Of a DNA stretch of 5,596 nucleotides, positions 1 to 5,105 are shown one piece after another (positions within the stretch are counted from its first letter, which is position 1; each line of letters starts with the position of its first letter). A model generated the notes under the pieces. It did not search any database and was not told where the DNA came from. It saw only the letters and a list, made by a program, of their open reading frames with translations. The DNA is from Coriobacteriia bacterium (GTDB lineage Bacteria; Actinomycetota; Coriobacteriia; Anaerosomatales; JAHIQC01). The translations under genes and the position numbers were made by a program. The stretch spans positions 1 through 5,596 of the forward strand of contig JAURYZ010000297.1 in NCBI GenBank assembly GCA_030653635.1. Reading direction: 5' to 3'.

Positions 1-3000
1 ACCGGCGCGACCGTGTCCGGTACCTGCGCAATGACACCATCAATGTTGACGCGATCCAATGCCACCTTCGTGCCAGACGATGAGGCGTGCTTGGTGCCTG
101 TGTATTCAAAGGTGACGTAGTGGTACTGGTAGGCGATATCACCGGAGTCCCAAATCAGCTTGTCGACCTGCGCGCCCGCGCTGTAGAGATCGATGGTCGT
201 TTTGTACACGCCATCAAGGTAGACGGCGACCTTGCCAAAATCCGGGCCTTTGGGGCCGTAAATGTAGATGCGCTCGCCGTTGAAGTACAAGTGAGCACGA
301 GCGTCGGTTGTCGCTGTCCATGCGTATGAGCCGCCGCTGCTGCCATCGCTGGCCACAGTGGTCCAGGGACCCTGCAGCACCACGTTGCTGTTGTTTTGCT
401 CATAGATGTTGGTCTTCGCGCGGATATAGAACGTTGCGGATTTTGTGGTCTCGATGTTGCCGGCATTGTCCACGGTGTAGTAGTACAGCGTGTGGGTGCC
501 CAAGTTGCTGATATACGCAGCGGTTCCCGTTGACCAGCTGCTGGCATCGTTGAACTTGTAGTAGGTCGTGTTGGCCCCGGAGATGGGATCGCTTGGGAAC
601 AAGTTGATGAGCGCGTCCCCTGCGTATGTGGTCCCCGCATCAGTGGTCGTGACAGGCGGAGTCTTGTCGATCAATACGTATTCGATCTTGGTCGCCTCGG
701 TGTTGTTGCGCGCATCTCGCGAGAAGTACGAGACGGACACAGACCCTTCTGTTGAGACCAGAAACGGGCCTGTATACAGAACGGAGGTCTGGCCAGCCAC
801 CGAGTAGAATGTTGTGCAGGGTGGAGAGACCTCGTCTGTGGCAGTCAGTGAGACGGTTACATTGTTCTTGGACCAGACACCCGTGATATTCGATGTCGTT
901 ACCGGCGGCACGCTGTCCGGAGGAATGACAGTCAGGGTTTCCGTGTGCGTGGCCTCGATGTTCCCTGCGCCATCAATGGCGTAGAACTGGAATGTGTACT
1001 CGCCGGAGGTGGAAAAGCTTATGCTGGTTCCTGTGGTCCAGGTTGGGCTTGAGGTTCCGAGGCGATACTTGATCGACTGGACTCCCGAGCGATCGTCGGT
1101 AGCCGATAGGGCAATCGTCGCCGATTCGATGTAGTTGCCGACGTTGTTGCTAGAGGAGACTGGCGCTTGGCTGTCGATCTTTAGGATCCTGCTCGCCACA
1201 GCCTCGATATTTCCGCGCGTATCCTCGGACAGATAACTAACGGTGTAGATGCCCGGCTCGGTGAGGGTGAACTCGGCATGCGTCGTTGCGAGAACGGACT
1301 GGGTGGTGCCGCCGTTGACGGACCATCTGATTGCCGCGACTTCACTCACATAGTCTTGGGAATCGATTGACACCGTGAATGGGCCCGGGGTCCACCCGGT
1401 CGGGATGTTCGAGTCGCTGATCGGGGGGTCGGCGTCGAGCGGGAGAATCTGAACGACGTTGAGTTTGACGGCCTCGACATTGCCCGCGTTGTCCGAGGAA
1501 CGGAACTCCACGGTGTGGTTTCCTACGCTGGACAGACGGATCGAGGTGCCCTCTACCCAGGAGCCACCATCAACTCGATGCTCGGTTCTGAACACCCCGG
1601 ACAGGTTGTCGGATGCCACAAGCGATATCGTTCCAGAGTCCACGAAGCTCGCGGGGGCGTTGGAGGTTGTGACGGGCTTGAGCTGATCGATCCTAAGCGT
1701 TGCGGTCTTGACCGGCTCGACATTTCCACGTGCATCAACCGAATAGTACTTAAGGGTGTAGATTCCATCCTCGGACACGAGAAAGGAGCCGGTGTAATCA
1801 GCGGTGGGGGTCGCAGGTGGGGTTGCGGGTGCCTTGGTCAGTGAATACATGGTTTGCGAAACTCCAGCCACGATGTCAGTCGCGCTAATCGTGACGGTGG
1901 TTGGTTGTGTCTTCCACTGAAAGTCGAAGTTCACCGAGGAAACGGGCGGATCGTCATCGACCGGCAGAATGTTGATCCACCGGGTCTGGACAGCCTCCAT
2001 GTTCCTAGCGGTGTCTTCGGACCAAAACTCGAGCTTGTGCATGCCAGACACGCCGATTGTAAGGTCGGTGCCGAGAGTGGCTTGGCCGTTGTTGAGTTTG
2101 AACCACGTTGTCGCTATGCCCGAGAGTGCATCCGACGGATACAGCTTGAATGTCGCGCTCCCGACGTACTGAGCCAACACATCGGTGGTCGTGCTCGGCG
2201 ACGTGCTGTCCAAACGGAGCTGCTCAGTCGTGATCGTCTCGATATTGGACTTGGCGTCGACGGAGTAGTACTTGATTGTGGAGGTGCCCTCGGCACTTAC
2301 GGTGAATCCCGGATTGGAATACAGATTCTCCGGGTTGTTGCCATCAGTCGAATAGTATGTCGCGCTGATTGGCGAACCTGTGTCTGATGCTGTCAGGCTG
2401 ACCTGGAACGGCGCCGTGTGCCAGTTGACAGGGATGTTCGACGTTGTGATAGGCGGCGTCACATCGCTCACGTCCGGCGTGTACACGTACTCTTCGATGC
2501 GGTCATTGCCGGTGTCTGCAACGAACACGTGACCGTCATTTCTGGCTACGACGTCTTCCGGATATGCGAACTGTCCATGCGCAGAGCCAAGGCCACCAAA
2601 GGCTGTTACGTAGGTGCCGTTGGCACTGTACACGGCGATTCTTGAGTTCTGGGTGTCCGCGACGAAGATAGTGCCGTTAGCATCAACTGAAATACCCTGG
2701 GGGTTCGTCGTGCCAACCATACTCAGAGTCGGCATCACGCCGACACCCATTGATGCGTACTTGTAGACAACACTGTTGCCGGCGTCCGCTACATATATGT
2801 TGCCAGCGCCATCAAGACAGATTCCATCAGGGCGCGGGTTGGAAAGAGGAAGTGTGGTTTCGGTGATGTAGCCTCCCGAGGACGTAAAGACCTGGATTCG
2901 CCCGTTGAACGTGTCGGCGACGTAGATGTTGTCGCTGGCATCGACGGTGACTCCCATGGGCCAGTACAGAGCGCCGATGCCACTTCCAGCGGTACCGAAC

Positions 3001-3110
3001 GAGCCTGCATACGTACCGTTGGGTGCGAGGATCATGATCCGGCTGTTGTCAGTATCAGCGATGATCATGCGTCCGGTGGAGTCAATGGCGATCCCTGCAG
3101 GCCAGTCGAA
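1..3110 (-). CDS. Main body of giant secreted NHL-propeller / Ig-like repeat protein (3' end outside window)
   Basis: This frame is open without a stop from 3110 to the left edge, about 1,036 codons. It starts in the middle of an NHL blade (FDWPAGIAIDSTG), so it is the continuation of the fragment at 3065-3442 after a frame disruption, not an independent gene. Order: five NHL blades with typical motifs such as YVADTFNGRI and FVADTGNDRI (about 2466-3110); eight Ig-like repeats of about 84 residues (417-2465) with hallmarks PPVTTSN, YYSVD and AGNxE; a beta-sandwich-like domain (about 36-416); then DTVAPV, the start of a further repeat. The first ATG codons in this frame are at 3146 and 3068, but neither restores a signal peptide. 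The family is known for extracellular adhesive or scaffold roles; the ligand is unknown. Cysteine is nearly absent, as is usual in exported repeat proteins. A C-terminal anchor cannot be seen. Confidence 0.9.
36..416 (-). other. Beta-sandwich domain, possibly glycan-binding
   Basis: After the eighth Ig-like repeat about 127 residues form a different unit: IYEQNNSNVVLQGPW, then GGSYAWTATTDARAHLYF, IYIYGPKGPDFGKVAVYLDG, TTIDLYSAGAQ and HYVTFEYTGTKHASSSGTK, ending DRVNIDG. The order (Y/E-x-xx, GxW, GGSY, GPKGP, V-x-LDG, DLYSA, GTKxxxS, D-x-V) matches a repeated jelly-roll-type module that I recall from large secreted actinobacterial and related proteins, often beside carbohydrate-active or Ig-like domains. 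Binding to glycans is inference by resemblance only. It is coded in the minus-strand gene at 1-3110. Confidence 0.6.
417..2465 (-). repeat. Eight tandem Ig-like repeats in an alternating A-B pattern
   Basis: Units, reading in the coding direction: R1 2465-2208, R2 2207-1956, R3 1955-1686, R4 1685-1434, R5 1433-1173, R6 1172-915, R7 914-666, R8 665-417. Odd units (A) have a Trp in strand B (NWHTAPF, GWTPGPF, VWSKNNV), mostly a YYS or YS motif, and end in a short LRID-like linker. Even units (B) have Tyr or Phe at that position (QYVGSATF, NYIESATI, TYAGDALI), then SDxxSG and a GT motif before the last strands; R2, R4 and R6 end in ILPVD, ILPLD or VIPPD. They resemble the extracellular OmpL47-type / chitobiase C-terminal-like repeats of large bacterial surface proteins. 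R3 carries an extra Pro/Ala/Thr-rich loop (APATPPATPTA). Confidence 0.85.
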
Positions 3111-3330
3111 CTGTGGGGATTGGTGCCTGAACCAAACGTCCCCCATTGGCCGACTGGAGTGATTGGGTTGCTCGGCGAGAACTTGAGGATCGAAGCGTAT
3201 TGCACGGGATTCGATGTGTAATAGTCCGATGATGTGAGGTAACGGTTGCCTGCACCGTCGATCGCCAAAGCTTCAGGGTAGGCCGAGGCCCCATCGGCCA
3301 CTGAACCCACGTACGTCCAAGTGTCGGTCG
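2466..3330 (-). repeat. Six NHL repeats forming a predicted six-bladed beta-propeller
   Basis: Blade cores seen in order: PEALAIDGAGNRYL; PAGIAIDSTGRMIIADTDNSRI; PMGVTVDASDNIYVADTFNGRI; PDGICLDGAGNIYVADAGNSVV; PQGISVDANGTIFVADTQNSRI (each about 20 residues); and PEDVVARNDGHVFVADTGND. The P-x-G-I-x-V-D ... G-x-I-Y-V-A-D-T-x-N-x-R-I pattern is the NHL signature. Blade 1 is divergent (it lacks VADT). Six blades would make a closed six-bladed propeller, the usual NHL form. Blade 2 carries the frameshift. Limits are approximate. Confidence 0.88.
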
Positions 3331-3442
3331 GAGACAGCTCCGCCCTGACTGTGTCAGGTGCGCCGGCCAGGACCTGGGCGACGACAAACGCCAAAGCAAG
3401 AGTCGCAACGGTCCAACGGGAACGGCTCGATTGAAATGACAC
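3065..3442 (-). CDS. N-terminal part of the secreted repeat protein: signal peptide and first NHL blade, cut by frameshift
   Basis: The start is GTG at 3440-3442, chosen because a strong GGAGGAGG lies 4 bases upstream. Residues 1-34 form a Sec-type signal peptide: a basic n-region (SRSRW), a hydrophobic core TVATLALAFVVAQVLAG, and a probable cleavage after VRA (residue 34). Residues from about 40 (WTYVGS) form NHL blade 1, with PEALAIDGAGNRYL, and the beginning of blade 2, WGTFGSGTNP. After Asn-Pro-His the frame reads through non-homologous residues (SSTGLQGSPLTPPDA) to a TGA. The expected continuation FDWPAG lies in another frame from 3110. The two parts therefore belong to one gene of which the window holds about 1,147 codons. 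As written, translation would give a 125-residue exported stub. Confidence 0.85.
   Translation of the reverse strand: MSFQSSRSRWTVATLALAFVVAQVLAGAPDTVRAELSPTDTWTYVGSVADGASAYPEALAIDGAGNRYLTSSDYYTSNPVQYASILKFSPSNPITPVGQWGTFGSGTNPHSSTGLQGSPLTPPDA
3111..3118 (-). other. Frameshift point inside NHL blade 2
   Basis: On the minus strand the sequence reads AAT CCC CAC AG TTC GAC TGG. NHL homology runs in one frame up to CCC or CAC and resumes at TTC GAC TGG CCT in the frame two bases on. Either one base is missing (for example CAC CAG TTC would give His-Gln-Phe) or two bases (CA) are duplicated (CCC CAG TTC would give Pro-Gln-Phe). A run of four C lies at the site, which fits a homopolymer or slippage error, or a genuine small indel. 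Confidence 0.85.
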
Positions 3443-3446
3443 TGAT

Positions 3447-3454
3447 CCTCCTCC
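3447..3454 (-). promoter_or_regulatory. Ribosome binding site of the secreted repeat protein
   Basis: GGAGGAGG on the minus strand, 4 bases before the GTG at 3442 (7 bases counting from its first GGAGG). It is a near-perfect Shine-Dalgarno site and fixes the GTG start. Confidence 0.85.
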
Positions 3455-3462
3455 GGCTCACG

Positions 3463-3478
3463 GCACCGCTGTCGGTGC
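3463..3478 (-). promoter_or_regulatory. Leader hairpin just upstream of the ribosome site
   Basis: Minus-strand RNA reads GCACCG-ACAG-CGGTGC, a perfect 6-bp GC-rich stem with a 4-base loop. It ends 8 bases before the GGAGGAGG site. It could modulate translation or stability of the large transcript. No U-tract follows, so it is not a terminator, and no known riboswitch pattern was recognised. Confidence 0.5.
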
Positions 3479-3498
3479 GCGCACGCATGCATTGACGG

Positions 3499-3516
3499 GG
3501 TGTGACGAGTCACACC
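3499..3516. promoter_or_regulatory. Perfect 18-bp operator-like palindrome
   Basis: GGTGTGAC-GA-GTCACACC: perfect 8-bp arms around a 2-base centre, 57 bases upstream of the minus-strand start codon. A plus-strand TTGACG (3492-3497) and a weak TCTAAG (3517-3522) flank it with a 19-base gap, so it could lie inside a promoter spacer. It is most likely a site for a dimeric repressor or activator; the regulator is not in the window as far as can be seen. A short transcript hairpin is less likely because the loop would be only 2 bases. Confidence 0.6.
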
Positions 3517-3526
3517 TCTAAGTAGG

Positions 3527-3540
3527 TAATCGACCGATTA
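3527..3540. promoter_or_regulatory. Perfect 14-bp palindrome
   Basis: TAATCG-AC-CGATTA: 6-bp arms with a 2-base centre, of the same geometry as the palindrome at 3499-3516 but with an unrelated arm sequence. The centres are 26 bp apart. It may be a second operator or may overlap a promoter; on the minus strand it lies upstream of the secreted-protein gene. Confidence 0.45.
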
Positions 3541-3556
3541 GCGGGTACGCCTTAGC

Positions 3557-3583
3557 GCGAACTGTGAGCAATCGCACACTCGC
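3557..3583. promoter_or_regulatory. CRP-like dyad
   Basis: The core TGTGA-N6-GCACA (3563-3578) matches 9 of 10 positions of the CRP/FNR-superfamily consensus TGTGA-N6-TCACA. Flanking GCGA (3557-3560) and TCGC (3580-3583) extend the symmetry with a 3-base asymmetric insert. A CRP-family regulator binding here is inference from the motif only. Confidence 0.4.
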
Positions 3584-3743
3584 TATCGAGTACTCGGATA
3601 CCGACGCCCATGACTGTAGCTTTCGGGCGGCCGAATTCGTCCCAGCCGCCCGCAAGTCGCGTACAATCGTGCTGCTGGGAGCAGGTGCCCCGGAGCGTTC
3701 TGTACTCAAGTGCCGGGGAGCGAGAATCGGAGGAATGCCCTGA
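3564..3743 (+). pseudogene. 59-codon open frame of unknown nature (possible gene remnant)
   Basis: A GTG at 3564 opens a 59-codon frame ending in TGA at 3741-3743. It begins MSNRTLAIEYSDTDAHD and contains AARKSRTIVLLGAGAPERSV, a short hydrophobic strand followed by a Gly-Ala-Gly turn that looks like the start of a nucleotide-binding or Rossmann-like fold. No ribosome site precedes the GTG, and the GTG overlaps the CRP-like dyad. After Ser-Val the sequence loses any recognisable pattern. It may be the 5' remnant of a gene joined by deletion to the sugar-transferase tail, or just chance. I do not recognise the product. Confidence 0.25.
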
Positions 3744-3771
3744 TGGTGCCCGTCGTTGGTGCGTTTGGAGT

Positions 3772-4044
3772 TTGATCAATGTGCTCAAAGGCGAGATGTC
3801 ATTGGTCGGACCGCGACCACCGTTGCCTCGCGAAGTTGTTCAGTACACCGATCGTGATTGGCGCCGCATGGAGGTAGTTCCCGGAATGACGGGCCTATGG
3901 CAGGTATCCGGACGATCGTCGCTGACATATGACGAGATGGTGCAACTCGACATCTTCCACATCGAGAATTGGTCAGCGGGTCTGGACCTGTCGCTACTAC
4001 TACGCACTATCCCTGCGGTAGTCATGGCCCGCGGCGCTTACTAG
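3772..4044 (+). pseudogene. C-terminal remnant of a bacterial sugar transferase (polyprenyl-phosphate sugar-1-phosphate transferase)
   Basis: From Leu at 3772 the frame encodes about 90 residues that match the end of the bacterial sugar transferase family (WcaJ/RfbP type): LINVLKGEMSLVGPRP, PGMTGLWQVSGRSSLTYDEM, LDIFHIENWS, DLSLLLRTIPAVV and a typical terminal GAY before TAG. Intact members have a membrane helix, a K-F-R-S-M region and a catalytic Asp-Glu motif (DELPQ) directly before this part; all are missing. Upstream the open frame continues to ATG 3610 but with no homology and no ribosome site; GTG 3781 is the nearest possible start inside the homologous part. The full enzymes load the first sugar phosphate on undecaprenyl phosphate to start exopolysaccharide or O-unit synthesis; this piece should not be active. 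The clean C-terminus suggests a recent truncation by rearrangement. Confidence 0.8.
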
Positions 4045-4048
4045 GAGG
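4043..4048 (+). promoter_or_regulatory. Ribosome binding site of galE, overlapping the upstream stop codon
   Basis: AGGAGG starts inside the TAG stop of the sugar-transferase remnant and lies 5 bases before ATG 4054. It fixes the start and implies that the two genes were once co-transcribed and translationally coupled. Confidence 0.85.
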
Positions 4049-4053
4049 CTGAT

Positions 4054-5094
4054 ATGCGAATCCTCGTCACAGGCGGTGCCGGCTACATCGGCTCGATCAC
4101 GGTGCGTACTTTGCTCGACGCTGGGCACGAAGTCGTTGTTATCGACTCGCTTGAGCGAGGGCACGCCGAGGCTGTCGACCCCCGCGCTGAGCTGGTGATT
4201 GCACCTGTCGGGCACAAGGGCGCCCTCGACTCGGTGCTGCATGGTGTTGACGCGGTCATGCACCTTGCCGGGCTGATTGAGGTCGCCGAGTCGCAAAGCG
4301 AACCCGCACGCTACATCGATGCGAACGTCGCCCAGCCGTCAGTGATGCTGCAAGCGATGATCGAACACGGCGTCAAGGCGATCGTGTTCTCCTCGACAGC
4401 TGCGGTCTATGGGGAGCCGGAACAGGTCCCGATCCCCGAAGATGCCCCTACGCGCCCGATCAATGCCTACGGACTATCCAAGCTCGCTTTCGAGCACCTG
4501 CTCGAGTGGGCGGCGGTCACCCACGGCGTACATTCGGTCCGCTTCCGCTACTTCAACGTCGCTGGCGCGTGGCCCGACGGCTCGCTGGGGGAGGCGCACT
4601 CGCCCGAGACCCACATCGTGCCCCGTGCGCTTGACGCCATTTATCGCGGGGAGCCGTTCACGGTCTTTGGCAACGACTACCCAACGCCTGACGGCACCTG
4701 CGTGCGCGACTATATACACGTGTGCGACTTGGCAGACGCGCATCGCTTGGCGCTTGAGGACTTGGGCGCGATCGGTACGCGGGGAGTTGGTGCGGTGTCG
4801 GGGGCATCGGCATCTCCGGCAGTGGGGGCTGCGGCTGAGAGCCGCGTGTATAACCTCGGCAATGGGGAGGGGTTTTCCAACCTCGAGGTAGTGCGCGCCT
4901 GTGCGGCCGCAGTCGGGCGTGAGGTCAACGTGAGCTTGGGTGCGCGGCGCCCCGGAGATCCTGCGCGGCTCGTGGCCTCAAGTGAAGCGGCACGGCGCGA
5001 TCTGGGCTGGACGCCTGCGCGAGCGGACCTCGCGAGTATGATGACCGATGCTTGGCGCTGGCATGTGATGCATCCCGATGGCTACGGGTCGTAG
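4054..5094 (+). CDS. galE: UDP-glucose 4-epimerase (NAD-dependent, extended SDR family)
   Basis: A 346-residue cytoplasmic enzyme that interconverts UDP-glucose and UDP-galactose (or the N-acetyl forms), feeding surface glycan synthesis and galactose use. Visible motifs: NAD-binding GGAGYIG (7-13) at the first strand; MHLAGLIEVAES (69-80); SSTAAVYG (113-120) with the catalytic Ser/Thr position at Thr115; catalytic YGLSK (Tyr139, Lys143); RYFNVAG (165-171) with the substrate-side Asn168; FGNDYPTPDGTCVRDYIHV (205-223); RRPGDPA (298-304); C-terminal HPDGYGS. The length is close to E. coli GalE (338), but with a shorter early part and an extra Gly/Ala/Ser-rich loop at about 238-262. Oddities: SIT at 14-16 where SHT is usual, and APVGHKGALD (50-59) where a Gly-Asp adenine-contact motif is expected. 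Family membership is certain; exact substrate is not. It starts 9 bases after the sugar-transferase stop, so is probably in one operon with it. Confidence 0.93.
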   Translation: MRILVTGGAGYIGSITVRTLLDAGHEVVVIDSLERGHAEAVDPRAELVIAPVGHKGALDSVLHGVDAVMHLAGLIEVAESQSEPARYIDANVAQPSVMLQAMIEHGVKAIVFSSTAAVYGEPEQVPIPEDAPTRPINAYGLSKLAFEHLLEWAAVTHGVHSVRFRYFNVAGAWPDGSLGEAHSPETHIVPRALDAIYRGEPFTVFGNDYPTPDGTCVRDYIHVCDLADAHRLALEDLGAIGTRGVGAVSGASASPAVGAAAESRVYNLGNGEGFSNLEVVRACAAAVGREVNVSLGARRPGDPARLVASSEAARRDLGWTPARADLASMMTDAWRWHVMHPDGYGS

Positions 5095-5105
5095 GACGCT
5101 CTTGA

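Larger units (their letters stand above)
3443..3771. other. Intergenic/decayed region between the divergent genes, rich in dyad symmetry
   Basis: About 330 bases without a convincing complete gene. It starts with the 5' leader of the minus-strand protein. It then holds dyads at 3499-3516, 3527-3540, 3557-3583 and 3587-3596, and continues into a stretch with no recognisable product before the sugar-transferase remnant. The plus-strand frame that leads into the remnant (ATG at 3610) reads as non-protein-like (Cys- and Trp-rich) and has no ribosome site. A second plus frame, 3564-3743, reads more like protein but ends at a stop. Confidence 0.7.

Noticed and set aside
155..640. 161-codon minus-strand open frame
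   Set aside because: It overlaps the repeat protein in another frame and has a Thr/Ser/Arg-rich composition typical of a shadow of GC-rich coding sequence.
1854..2387. 177-codon plus-strand open frame
   Set aside because: It lies antisense to well-defined Ig-like repeats and has no domain similarity or ribosome site that I can recognise.
3082..3513. 143-codon minus-strand frame overlapping the signal peptide region
   Set aside because: It is out of frame with the signal peptide and both NHL segments, and its residues look random; the GTG 3442 start has the strong ribosome site.
3499..3516. Rho-independent terminator
   Set aside because: The palindrome has only a 2-base centre and no T-tract on either strand, so an operator is the better reading.
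3743..3775. Ten-codon frame MVPVVGAFGV preceded by GGAGG at 3729-3733
   Set aside because: It resembles a leader peptide with good ribosome-site spacing, but there is no attenuator structure or codon bias to support a function, and chance is likely.
3552..3788. Minus-strand frames of 63 and 78 codons (3518-3709 and 3552-3788)
   Set aside because: No ribosome site, no recognisable motif, and they run across the dyad-rich region and into the sugar-transferase remnant antisense.
4000..4296. 98-codon minus-strand frame over the galE start
   Set aside because: Antisense to the NAD-binding region of galE, whose start and ribosome site are clear.
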